This document shows, piece after piece, positions 44,038 to 52,538 of a stretch of DNA of 64,000 nucleotides. Below the pieces are notes generated by a model. It was given only the letters and a program-made list of their open reading frames with translations. It had not been told where the DNA came from and ran no database searches. The stretch spans positions 1,742,001 to 1,806,000 of the forward strand of contig NZ_CP025536.1 in the NCBI RefSeq assembly GCF_002953735.1, in the 5' to 3' direction. How positions within the stretch are numbered: position 1 is the stretch's first letter; each line of letters begins with the position of its first letter. Made by a program: the position numbers and the translations under genes. Origin of the DNA: Streptococcus pluranimalium. Its GTDB lineage: Bacteria; Bacillota; Bacilli; Lactobacillales; Streptococcaceae.

Positions 44038-44128
44038 TATGATGAACATGCAAGACTTGTTCCACGATTTTTTAAATATTGCAATCGTTAGAAATGTTAA
44101 TTTAAAGCCTTTCTTGATTTACTAAATT
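44038..44128 (+). CDS. candidate 28-codon peptide ORF in the left repeat
   Basis: ATG at about 44038 opens a frame reading MMNMQDLFHDFLNIAIVRNV and ending ..KPFLIY. The right repeat has the aligned frame MNTQDLFHDFLCLVIIRNVD ending ..KPCKFC, same length, no indel, both ending in TAA. However, DNA after the stop is better conserved than the frame itself, which argues against protein selection. Reported because it has a promoter, a ribosome-like site and a terminator. Confidence 0.3.
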
Positions 44129-44197
44129 AAACTAAAATCACTTAAAGTTTTATCAATAAGACAAAAAATAGACAATAGCAGTATCTTCCTTGTAATC
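44041..44197 (+). repeat. left copy of a ~157-bp diverged direct repeat
   Basis: Aligns with 48505-48663 from GATGAA to CTTGTAATC, about 80% identical in the first half and above 90% in the last ~73 bp. On the minus strand the last part reads DYKEDTAIVYFLSY then stop in both copies, with only synonymous changes there; this could be the end of an old gene such as a transposase. Both copies are followed by a hairpin terminator. Confidence 0.8.
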
Positions 44198-44204
44198 AAA
44201 ATGA

Positions 44205-44236
44205 CACTATCATACATATGTGATAGTGCTATTTTT
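44205..44236 (+). terminator. terminator after the left repeat
   Basis: CACTATCA/TGATAGTG stem (44205-44212 with 44221-44228) followed by CTATTTTT. Confidence 0.7.
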
Positions 44237-44567
44237 GATAATAGTGGCTTGTCTAGGATACTCTGTAAGTGCTCCGTAGTAAAATATCTAACAATCCTCT
44301 TACTCCTACAGTATACTAGTAGAAATAGAATTGAAGGCTATTGTAATGACACAACCAACCTATTGTTCCTTTGAAAATCCAATGAGAGTGGCGATTCCTT
44401 TCCTTGGTTATGGGGTGTAAGAACTGGATTTTTCTCAAAGCTTTGATGGCGCTAAGCGCCATGATCTTAACACATGACTTATCTTCCTAACGAGGAAATC
44501 CTCGTAAATACGGACGTTCTAGAGGCTTGTTTACCGTGGATAGAAAGTATTCAAAACAAGTGTAAGT
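44237..44567. other. ~330-bp stretch with decayed coding traces
   Basis: Between two terminators there are short frames with protein-like character: MTQPTYCSFENPMRVAIPFL from 44346 and MTYLPNEEILVNTDVLEACL from 44474, in different frames. They look like pieces of one broken gene, family not recognised. Nothing else is visible. Confidence 0.3.
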
Positions 44568-44611
44568 AGAAAAGCATTCCAGAGTCAATCCTGACTTTGG
44601 AATGCTTTTCT
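44568..44611. terminator. terminator downstream of the bacteriocin locus
   Basis: A 13-bp stem AGAAAAGCATTCC/GGAATGCTTTTCT, interior partly paired (AGTC/GACT), 74 bp beyond the stop of the ABC ATPase gene; flanking T/A allow use on either strand. Confidence 0.75.
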
Positions 44612-44684
44612 ATTACCTCGTTATTGGTCGCTTACCTTCTTTTTATCATTACCAAAACATTATTTCTAAATTCTCCTCTTAACT

Positions 44685-45320
44685 TTAAATTTTGATATTA
44701 ATAATACGATCACATTCATTCGCGACCTCCAAATCATGTGTTACTATAACTATAGTTTTTCCATTTTGATTCATTTTCTTTAATAATTGTATGATACTGT
44801 CTCTATTTGTTTTATCAAGCGAACCGGTTGGTTCATCTGCGAGTACCAAAGAAGACGGTTTCAAAAAGACCCGTGCTACAGCTATTCGTTGTTGTTCGCC
44901 ACCTGATAACTCCGAAACTTTCGAATCTAACTTTTCTTCTAGACCAAGCTTAGCTAATACAGCTTTGATTTTATATATTTTTTCTTTCTTACTGCAATTA
45001 ACATATTTTAAAGCTAACAATAAATTATATCTTACTGTTTCGTTATCAATTAAAGCAAAATTTTGAAACAGGTAACTAATCTCTTCTCTTATTATCTTTT
45101 GTGACATTCTAGAATTTATTTTTATATTTTCATTTCCCCCAAAGGAATAGGTTCCAGAAAATTCATCATCAATTAGCCCTATAATATTAAGCAATGTCGT
45201 TTTTCCACTACCACTTGGTCCAACAAGTGCTACAAACTCACCTTTCGATATATTTAAAGAAAAATTATTAAATACTTCCTTATTTCCTATTTTTTTATAT
45301 AAATTAATAATTGATATCAT
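44685..45320 (-). CDS. ABC transporter ATPase of the lactococcin 972-type locus
   Basis: A 211-residue LolD/MacB-type ATPase: Walker A GPSGSGKTTLL (~34-44), signature LSGGEQQRIAVARVF, Walker B LVLADEPTGSLD and the switch His in IVTHD. Its ATG overlaps the end of the DUF1430 membrane-protein gene by 4 nt. In lactococcin 972-group loci this pair is linked to bacteriocin secretion or producer immunity. The bacteriocin has its own Sec signal, so immunity or maturation is as likely as export. Confidence 0.9.
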   Translation of the reverse strand: MISIINLYKKIGNKEVFNNFSLNISKGEFVALVGPSGSGKTTLLNIIGLIDDEFSGTYSFGGNENIKINSRMSQKIIREEISYLFQNFALIDNETVRYNLLLALKYVNCSKKEKIYKIKAVLAKLGLEEKLDSKVSELSGGEQQRIAVARVFLKPSSLVLADEPTGSLDKTNRDSIIQLLKKMNQNGKTIVIVTHDLEVANECDRIINIKI

Positions 45321-47404
45321 ATTTCCCCTCTCTTCAATTGTTCAGATAGTTTTCTTTGTTCATAATGATAAGCTAGAGATAACACTAATAACACATCTAA
45401 AATCACATAGAGAATATAGCTCACAAAGACAGTAAAGGTTACTTTACTAAAAATAAGTATAAGTAATGAAATCATATGCATCGTTCCAATAATCACTAAG
45501 AATGAAGCATATCGATCAACTAATTTCCATCCTAAAAATTTCATCGTATTTTGATACTGATGACGGCAAATAAAACCAATTAAAATCATAAAATAGGAAA
45601 TCGCAATATTTATTAAGATTAGAATAAATAGCATGAATAAAAAATTATTTCTACCTGCTCTTAAAGAATCAACCATATTTTGCCGAATATCATGCAATGT
45701 CGAAAATTTTATTTTGGTATTCTCATCATAAGTAGTAACAATTCTGTTTGCAGTTTGAAAATTCTTTTTTGATTTTGGAATCTTCAATGGATTACTAATT
45801 CCAGTATTCGTAAGGTAAGCTGCTTCCTCAAATAATAAATTGTCACCCACTACAGATATAATTGGCTCTTTAAAATTCTGAGGTATATTTTCATTATACG
45901 GAAATAAATCAACATGCTTTTTATAATAAATAATGTCAACTGGAAGTTTATTAACATCTGTATTTTTCTGCTCGTCATAACTTAATTGCGACCGATAAAT
46001 ATGTCTCACAAGTTTTGTGAGATTCGTTTTTTGATAACTTTCTGGAACTAAAAAGAGTTTCTTATTGTCAGTTATTTTAGAAGAAAAGCCATGAGCTTTT
46101 AAATAGTTATGATTAACATATAATATTTCTACCTTATTAAACCCTTTAATACGATAAGTTTCATAAGCATTTATATAGTCACTTTTGATATATTGTGCAC
46201 CTGTTTCTCTTTCCAATCTATGATATATGGTCGTAAAATAGTCATTAGCTTTAGACTGGTTAGATTGCATAGCTTGCCACAATTCATCGCTTGGAGAATA
46301 ATTTTCTATGGTTATAAAATGACTCCCATTTCTATCCCATCGTTCCTGATAGGTCATTTGTTTATTCATATCCATTAGTGTTTTAGAAATCGTTACAAAC
46401 CCAACCAACACAGATAACGTTATTAAGCCTTTAAAAAAGTAATTCAAAAACATTCCAATTTTAAATCCAGAAAAACCCTTTAACATTTTTGGTATGGTAA
46501 CTCTCTCAATGACAGTATAAACAAGTAAGCTGGATATTAAATAAGTAAATAATAGAAAAAGCTGCCCCCAGATTAAGCTCATAAATAAATATTGCGGATA
46601 GGTATTCAAAAAAAGAAGACAACTCACATCAAATAAGATCGCAGAAAATAAAATAATAAGAACATTCGGAATAGTATACTCAAGAAAAATGTTCATACTA
46701 GTAAAACCAATTAATTTCTTCACTCCAATTTTCTTTAATTGTGTTAGCGGTTGATAGGTAGCACTAAGAAGCAACATTAGTATTGAAATCATAAATATTA
46801 CTACTGTAATAAGAAATACTTGATTAACGTAATCAACTTTCGAACCAAAGTTCTCATCCAAAAGATTCTTTTTACTAATACCAAAATGAGAACTTAAATC
46901 TGAAATGAGCTGATCTTTGTCAAACTCATAGGTTGATACAACAGCATATTTCCCATTTATGGAATGAGTTTGATCGGAAAAATAGTGTGATAACAATTGA
47001 AGTGATATTGGTTTTGCATTTAAAAAAGTCTCTATATCACCGAGTTTGTTTTCGACATCCATGTTGGAATATTTTCCAGAAGGATTAGAAGAAAAATCTA
47101 TTTTGTTAATGCCAAAATTTTTTGATGGAAAAGTTGATTTATAAATCAAAGCAGACTTTATAACTTCTGATCCATTGTTATCTGTTTTAACAATAGATAC
47201 CTTATATTTCTTTGTTAACTGATAAAAATAGTCCATCACCTCAGCAGGACTTTGCTTTTGATTTGTTAAATAAAATTTAACAGTATAAAGTCCATCTTCT
47301 ATATTATTGATACGATTTATTTCATTTGTTCGAAAAACATTGACAATGATTAAACTAAAACAAATTGTGAGTAACACGCAACAAGTCTTTACTATTTTAC
47401 CCAT
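45317..47404 (-). CDS. bacteriocin-associated integral membrane protein (DUF1430)
   Basis: A 695-residue protein with one N-terminal membrane segment (~8-24), an extracytoplasmic domain, membrane segments around 195-330, a second external domain (~350-575) and three C-terminal segments (FMLFILILINIAISYFMILI and after). The layout resembles FtsX/MacB permeases with two external domains, and matches the DUF1430 family found beside lactococcin 972-type bacteriocins. It should pair with the overlapping ATPase. It lies 57 bp after the bacteriocin gene. Confidence 0.88.
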   Translation of the reverse strand: MGKIVKTCCVLLTICFSLIIVNVFRTNEINRINNIEDGLYTVKFYLTNQKQSPAEVMDYFYQLTKKYKVSIVKTDNNGSEVIKSALIYKSTFPSKNFGINKIDFSSNPSGKYSNMDVENKLGDIETFLNAKPISLQLLSHYFSDQTHSINGKYAVVSTYEFDKDQLISDLSSHFGISKKNLLDENFGSKVDYVNQVFLITVVIFMISILMLLLSATYQPLTQLKKIGVKKLIGFTSMNIFLEYTIPNVLIILFSAILFDVSCLLFLNTYPQYLFMSLIWGQLFLLFTYLISSLLVYTVIERVTIPKMLKGFSGFKIGMFLNYFFKGLITLSVLVGFVTISKTLMDMNKQMTYQERWDRNGSHFITIENYSPSDELWQAMQSNQSKANDYFTTIYHRLERETGAQYIKSDYINAYETYRIKGFNKVEILYVNHNYLKAHGFSSKITDNKKLFLVPESYQKTNLTKLVRHIYRSQLSYDEQKNTDVNKLPVDIIYYKKHVDLFPYNENIPQNFKEPIISVVGDNLLFEEAAYLTNTGISNPLKIPKSKKNFQTANRIVTTYDENTKIKFSTLHDIRQNMVDSLRAGRNNFLFMLFILILINIAISYFMILIGFICRHQYQNTMKFLGWKLVDRYASFLVIIGTMHMISLLILIFSKVTFTVFVSYILYVILDVLLVLSLAYHYEQRKLSEQLKRGEI

Positions 47405-47461
47405 ATACCACTCCTTCTAAGAGAAAAAGTCTTCTAGTACTTAGACTAGAAGACTCTCTGC

Positions 47462-47749
47462 TTAAAAACCATAAAAGTATTCTAAACCAGTAGGTGGGAT
47501 TTTAGTAATGGATGCCTTCGCCCATAAACCAGCACCTTGACGTTGAGAATTTACTAGTTTTCCATTTTTAACGCTAGCAGTATGACTACGACTCGGATGA
47601 TGGTAATTAGAATAACCATAGGTTCCGGTATAACCAACACCGTAGTTCCAAGTACCGCCGTCAACAGATGCAGCAAAAGCTGTTCCCGAAACTAAGAATC
47701 CACCCACTAATAACGAAACAACAAATAATTTTTTAATTTTTCCAATCAT
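47462..47749 (-). CDS. lactococcin 972-family bacteriocin precursor
   Basis: A 95-residue precursor. Sec signal KIKKLFVVSLLVGGFLVSG then TAFA-A, predicting cleavage near residue 26-27. The mature part (~69 residues) has the family pattern: GGTWNYGVG, YSNYHHPSRSHTASV, GLWAKASI and an aromatic end EYFYGF. Lactococcin 972 binds lipid II and blocks septum formation; the same target is inferred. GGGGAG-type site precedes the ATG. The promoter carries a cre site. Confidence 0.92.
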   Translation of the reverse strand: MIGKIKKLFVVSLLVGGFLVSGTAFAASVDGGTWNYGVGYTGTYGYSNYHHPSRSHTASVKNGKLVNSQRQGAGLWAKASITKIPPTGLEYFYGF

Positions 47750-47846
47750 ATTGCACTCCCCTTAAATAAAAATTACTTTAATGGAATATCTTTATTTAAA
47801 ACATCGGAATCACTCCTCTCCTCTCATTTTGAAAAAACCACATATT

Positions 47847-47898
47847 TGAAAACGTTTTCTATATAATGTATTCTATTATTTTTTTTGCTTTATGTCAA
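47847..47898 (-). promoter_or_regulatory. bacteriocin promoter with cre
   Basis: -35 TTGACA (47893-47898), 17 bp, -10 TAGAAT (47870-47875) on the minus strand. The near-perfect cre TGAAAACGTTTTCT (47847-47860) lies just downstream of the -10, a road-block position for CcpA. Confidence 0.75.
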
Positions 47899-48109
47899 TA
47901 TTTTATGTAACTGTATATGCAATAAATGAATTTTCTAAAAGATGATAAAGAAAAAATCAATACATGCCTCCAAAATATAAAATAAAAGCTTGGGGCAAAA
48001 AGATTCCTAGAAAATCCCTAAACTATCAAAGAGCGCATCAAGCTTTTCTGAGTAAAATCAGTTATATAGCTTAATTTTTTATTTTGATTTTCAAAAAATA
48101 TGCTATACT

Positions 48110-48133
48110 TTTGTTAGATTATAACCTAACAAA
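48110..48133 (+). promoter_or_regulatory. operator of the XRE regulator
   Basis: TTTGTTAG-N8-CTAACAAA, a perfect 8-bp dyad, follows TATACT (-10) by one base and precedes the AGGAGG of the regulator gene. An autorepressor site is likely. Confidence 0.62.
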
Positions 48134-48148
48134 AAACTAGGAGGTGCT

Positions 48149-48532
48149 ATGTTTTCAGAAAAACGTCTAAAAGAACGGCGAACTGCTTTAGGCTATTCAC
48201 AAAGTCAGATTGCTAACTACTTGGGAATTAACCGAGCTTCTTACAATCAATGGGAGTCTGGAAAAACAAAACCTAATCAAAAAAATCTAGAATTAGTCTC
48301 TGACTACTTAGGAGTTGAAAAAGCGTATTTTGAATCAGAATACCCCATTGTTTCATCTTACTTACAACTCACCCCAGTGAACCAAAAAAAATTAGAAGAT
48401 TATGCTAATGTATTACTAGATGTTCAAAATAGAGTTATTGAGCGATTTCCTATACAAGTTATTAATGATATTAGACTATCAGCTGGTTCTGGGGAAATGG
48501 TTGGAGATGAATACGCAAGACTTGTTCCATGA
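48149..48532 (+). CDS. truncated HdiR-like XRE repressor
   Basis: 127 residues. N-terminal XRE helix-turn-helix (LGYSQSQIANYLGINRASYN, WESGKTKPNQKNLELVSDYLG), a linker, then IRLSAGSGEMVGDEY, the start of the LexA/HdiR S24 peptidase domain. Instead of the Ser-Lys peptidase, the frame enters the right 157-bp repeat (ARLVP, stop). DNA binding should survive, but self-cleavage on DNA damage should be lost. Confidence 0.8.
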   Translation: MFSEKRLKERRTALGYSQSQIANYLGINRASYNQWESGKTKPNQKNLELVSDYLGVEKAYFESEYPIVSSYLQLTPVNQKKLEDYANVLLDVQNRVIERFPIQVINDIRLSAGSGEMVGDEYARLVP

Positions 48533-48663
48533 TTTTTTATGTCTTGTAATCATCAGAAATGTTGATTTTAAGCCTTGTAAATTTTGCTAAATTAAACTAA
48601 AAACACTTAAATTTATATCAATAAGACAAAAAATAGACAATGGCAGTATCTTCTTTGTAATCT
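48505..48663 (+). repeat. right copy of the ~157-bp diverged direct repeat
   Basis: Partner of 44041-44197. It begins inside the 3' end of the XRE gene and includes the frame MNTQDLFHDFLCLVIIRNVD.. from 48506. A terminator follows at 48665-48700, as with the left copy. Confidence 0.8.
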
Positions 48664-48664
48664 A

Positions 48665-48704
48665 AAAACCGCTTTACTTGATGAAGTAAAACGGTTTTTG
48701 TTTT
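48665..48704. terminator. terminator after the right repeat
   Basis: AAAAACCGCTTTACTT/AAGTAAAACGGTTTTT (48665-48680 with 48685-48700), 4-nt loop, then TTTTG; usable on both strands. Confidence 0.8.
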
Positions 48705-48761
48705 GTTAAATTATTTTCCAATTATAACTGATATTTCTTGAAGGGCAACCTTTTATCACTA

Positions 48762-50165
48762 TTAGATAAAAACAGTTCTAATAAATTTCCTAGCTTCATC
48801 ATAAACATCTGCACTAATATCTTCATATTTCGTAAATGTTTTTTCAACCCAGTTATTTCCATGACCACTTATATCTGGAACAAATCTTTCTATTTCACCA
48901 CACTCTAGAACATAAATATTATTCTCTTTTAAGAAGTCAACGATTTGTTTAAATAATCTTACACAATCGCCTTGCGGAATTACGGCTTTTCCCCCAGTTT
49001 TTAAAAGTTTCAAATTATTAACATCTCTCAATAAAGATTTCATTTGTTCTGCCGTTTTTGATGAGATATACTTATCTTCATTGAATAGTGAATTAATTTC
49101 AGCTCTTATTACTTCTTGTGTTTTGACTTGGGAATTCGTTTCTTTTTGAAAATTCTCTAAAAATTTCTTATGTTGTACTGCTATTTCATTGTAACACTCA
49201 GGGATAGCAGAATTTAACAATTGCTTTAAGCTATCTATATTATTTATTAAATCAATATCAGCTATAATCCGATAATCAATGTTAAGCTCTTTCAATAACG
49301 GTACTATTTTTTTTAACTGCTCTTTTCCACCAACTGCACAAAATAAAGTATTTTGGTAAATTGTCAACTCCTCATGTTCTAGTATTGCAGAATAAAATTT
49401 ACAATCACTCTCGTTCTCACATAGTACAACTTGATTATAAAATAATCCATTAAGAATGTTGGTATATTTCAGATTTTTATCACTAGAAATCCTATTAATA
49501 CTATCATTATCAACTAAGTTAAATGTATTATAATTGTCAAGCCTATCTATTTTTATTATTTTTACTCTTGAAGAATCCTCTTCTAGGACACCTCTAATAA
49601 AATCAATATTATGCGTTGAAATAAACAATTGTTTACCAGTAGACAACTTAACCATGTTTTTCCCTAATATTTTTGCTTGAGGTGGATGCAAAAAAGTCTC
49701 AGGTTCATCAATTAGAAATAATGAGTGCTCACTCACAATTACAGACGATAGAATGGCGACAGCAGTTCTTATCCCATCTCCTTGATTGTGTAAATCTTCA
49801 AATGACCTCAACTTATTTACTTTTTCTCGACTATTTGAGTCAATTGCATCTGCAATGGCTTGACTTTCACCGATTTTATATTTCTTAATCAAATGACCGT
49901 CTACATAATCTTCATAAACTTCAACTGAGCTTTGAAAACCTAAATCCAGAGCTTGGTTTAGGTCAGTGATTAAATCAAAATCTTTTTCTAGTTTTTGAAC
50001 AATATTCAAACTTTGATTATCAACCACTAAATTAAAATTTATTGGTCTAGTGAGACTTAAGCGATTCTCAGTGGATAAAAATGAAAACATTGCTTTATAA
50101 TAATCTTTTTCATCTGAAATATTAGTAAAAGAGTGCTCGTCAAAAGTATGAGAATTGCTATCTCG
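48762..50165 (-). pseudogene. AAA/OLD-like ATPase-TOPRIM protein lacking its N-terminus
   Basis: The frame has Walker B/D-loop LFLIDEPETFLHPPQAK, a switch-His FISTHNIDFI, and a TOPRIM-like segment VVLCENESDCKFYSAIL with IIADID further on, the layout of OLD-family ATP-dependent nucleases. The Walker A GxxGxGKS of the first ~100 residues is absent. Codons continue upstream of the first ATG (50090) to about 50165 (KYRDSNSHTFDEHSF) before a stop, and no ribosome site is present. It is a 5'-truncated relic of a likely defence gene. Confidence 0.75.
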
Positions 50166-50260
50166 GTACTTTGTCCTCTACTTCCTTGACATAAATAACA
50201 ATTGTGTTTATATTGGAGATACAACAATACAATACAGTATATGAAAGGAATGCCATATCT

Positions 50261-50920
50261 ATGACAATTATCAAAAAAATGACTTATCTGGCTGCCTGTC
50301 TCCCATTATTTGCTCTCTTTATTTTACCTGACATAGTTATGTCTAAATCATGGACAAATCAGCACACATATCCCTTATATCAAACAATGCTAGGTTGTAG
50401 CTTGGTTATACTAATTGTTTATCTTGCATATCGTCTCGCTAATTATTGGAATCTGATTCAGTTTAATCGTCGTTTTTTTAATTGGAAAACCCTTATTCTG
50501 CTAGGAATTACTTATGCTATAGCTACCCTGATCAATCAAATAGGTACTGCTTGGTTAGATGCATTGGGTTCTTCAGCTTCTTCGAAGCATCAGGAAATGC
50601 TGGAGACTTTGAAAAGAATGCCACTCATCTTTAACTTTTTATCCATGGCTGTTTTACCATCTATGTTCGAGGAACTCATTTCTCGAGGTATCCTCATGAA
50701 AAAAATATTTGGTTTTGGACGCCTCAAATGGATTGGACTCGTAGTCTCTAGTTTGATTTTTGCAGCTCTTCATGGACCAGCAAATCTACCAAGCTGGTTG
50801 ATGTACACTGGCCCAGGTTTTTTGATGGGCTATCTCTATCTAAAAACAGATAATTTAGCTTATCCTATTGCTCTACATTTTATTAATAATGTAACTACTA
50901 TTATAACAATCTATCTCTAA
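50261..50920 (+). CDS. CPBP-family intramembrane metalloprotease (CAAX/Abi)
   Basis: A 219-residue membrane protein. CPBP motifs: FEELISRGIL (EExxxR), FAALHGPANLPS (FxxxH) and HFINN. In lactic acid bacteria such proteins often confer bacteriocin self-immunity or process peptides, so the location near a bacteriocin locus is of interest. ATG 50261 follows AAAGGAA; the upstream frame is unlikely to be translated. Confidence 0.86.
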   Translation: MTIIKKMTYLAACLPLFALFILPDIVMSKSWTNQHTYPLYQTMLGCSLVILIVYLAYRLANYWNLIQFNRRFFNWKTLILLGITYAIATLINQIGTAWLDALGSSASSKHQEMLETLKRMPLIFNFLSMAVLPSMFEELISRGILMKKIFGFGRLKWIGLVVSSLIFAALHGPANLPSWLMYTGPGFLMGYLYLKTDNLAYPIALHFINNVTTIITIYL

Positions 50921-50955
50921 ATCCTACCGCCAACTCAACCCTTACTTCTTCAATT

Positions 50956-51000
50956 AAAAACAAACAGACCATTTAAAAAAATCGTCTGTTTGTTTTTTTT
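50956..51000 (+). terminator. CPBP gene terminator
   Basis: AAAAACAAACAGAC/GTCTGTTTGTTTTT (50956-50969 with 50984-50997) and T run. Confidence 0.85.
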
Positions 51001-51203
51001 ATGACCTATTGTGATAATTCCATTATAATGTTGTTTCAATAATGCAACCATAATATGTTCTTTTCATTCCAAATCACTTTTCTTCTCAGCCCAGTCTTTT
51101 TAAATTATCATTAAAAAACCAACTTGGATGTATACTATAAAAGTAGACAAAACTTTGTGTGTTACAATCTGTTTTAAAAGACACAAAAACAAAAGGACAA
51201 CCT

Positions 51204-51600
51204 ATGTCAACATTTAAACGCTACGATGAAGAATTCAAACAATCTCTTGTCAACCTTTATCAAAATGGAAAAACTCAGTCTGAACTCTGTAAAGACTATG
51301 GGGTATCCGCTTCTGCGCTTGCAAAATGGATCAAACAATATTCTCAAGTCAAACTCGAAGATAATTCTGTACTTACCTCCAAGCAAATAAAAGAGCTACA
51401 AAAACGTAATGCGCAGCTTGAAGAGGAGAAACTTATCCTAAAAAAAGCAAGTGCCATATTCATGCAAGACTTAAAGTAAGACTCCTCGCTGTCTATCGGT
51501 TACGCTTTGAACACGCCACAACAACCTTGTGTCGTGTTTTACGTGTCAATCGCTCCACTTACTATAAATTTCTAAAACATAAGCCCTCAATTTCCAACCT
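51204..51600 (+). mobile_element. IS3-family insertion sequence remnant (orfA intact, orfB truncated)
   Basis: orfA (51204-51479, 91 aa) has the IS3 HTH (KDYGVSASALAKWIKQY) and leucine-zipper (LQKRNAQLEEEKLILKKA). An A-rich slippery tract (AAAAAAAG) precedes a -1 frame starting HIHARLKVRLLAVYRLRFEH, the start of orfB, which is lost after ~45 codons (..RSTYYKFLKHKPSIS). The DDE catalytic domain and right end are missing, so it cannot transpose. Confidence 0.85.
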
Positions 51601-51706
51601 TTTTCTTTTAATTATATCAAAATTGATTTCAATATTTTAAAATTCAGAAAATAAGAAAATCAATTTTATATTTAATAAGGTAGGCATAAATTCTTTTATA
51701 AAATAA

Positions 51707-52447
51707 TCACTTAATATTATTTGTAACAAACTTAGCAATCGATTTCGAAATATACTCCGCTAATCCATCACCAAATTTATCAATGTTTTTTCTAAATTCT
51801 AGATTATTATAATAGGTGTTACCAATTATGCCAAAAACCTCTAAAGTGCAATCAAAAGCATATTTATTTAATGTATCATAGAGTTCTAAACAAGTATTTT
51901 GCACTTCCTTCTCTTTTGGTCGTATCTCTCTATCCATTGCTTGTGCAAACTTTATAAAAATATCGTTAAAGTATTCATTAACTTCTAATTCTATACCTTT
52001 TTGTCTCTTTGAAGTTTCAATCATAACTTCTTTACCAAATTGTTCTAACGCTTTACTTTGATATTCAATATTATCTAACAACGTGAAACCATCAAATTTA
52101 TTGGATGCTCGATTCTCAAGTCTTAATTTCTTTGCATCAATTGTTCTTTGTATATTCTCCATAAGAACTAAAATTTTATTTTTCTCATCGGCTAGCATTT
52201 CTAATTGAGATTGTAATACTTTGATACTATCAAAATCTTTTTCATTCATTATTTTTCTTATTTTTTCAAGAGAAAATCCAAGAAATCTATAGTATCTAAT
52301 TATTTTTATCTTTTCAATATCTTCATTTGTGTAATATCGATATCCATTTTCAGATTTATCTGCCTTTAATAGTCCAATTTGGTCATAATGATGAAGGGTT
52401 CTAATGGTGACTCCTGAAATTTGTGCTGCTTCCTTTATTAAATACAT
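51707..52447 (-). CDS. MerR-family regulator with TipAS-like domain (paralogue of 20561-21286)
   Basis: 246 residues: MerR winged helix (SGVTIRTLHHYDQIGLLKAD, NGYRYYTNEDIEKI), dimer helix (~75-115), and a TipAS-type sensor (KGIELEVNEYFNDIFIKFAQ, then TLEVFGIIGNTYYNN). It is divergent from the DUF2268 gene; their shared intergenic region has a MerR-type promoter that points at the DUF2268 gene, so that gene is the likely target. Confidence 0.86.
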   Translation of the reverse strand: MYLIKEAAQISGVTIRTLHHYDQIGLLKADKSENGYRYYTNEDIEKIKIIRYYRFLGFSLEKIRKIMNEKDFDSIKVLQSQLEMLADEKNKILVLMENIQRTIDAKKLRLENRASNKFDGFTLLDNIEYQSKALEQFGKEVMIETSKRQKGIELEVNEYFNDIFIKFAQAMDREIRPKEKEVQNTCLELYDTLNKYAFDCTLEVFGIIGNTYYNNLEFRKNIDKFGDGLAEYISKSIAKFVTNNIK

Positions 52448-52479
52448 ATCTTCTCCTCACATTATTCTATCATAAACAC

Positions 52480-52512
52480 TTGACTTTAACGTAGCGTCAA
52501 GGTATATAATTT
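52480..52512 (+). promoter_or_regulatory. MerR-type promoter with 19-bp spacer before the DUF2268 gene
   Basis: TTGACT, 19 bp, TATAAT. The spacer contains AACGTAGC, and CTTGAC/GTCAAG forms a perfect dyad centred between the hexamers. Compare the promoter at 20490-20545. Confidence 0.72.
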
Positions 52513-52538
52513 TTTTACTAACAAAAGGAGAAAATACT

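Noticed and set aside
44038..44128. A quorum-sensing pheromone precursor in the left repeat
   Set aside because: No signal-like or pheromone-like C-terminal motif, no Rgg-type partner nearby, and poorer conservation than the following non-coding DNA; kept only as a low-confidence ORF.
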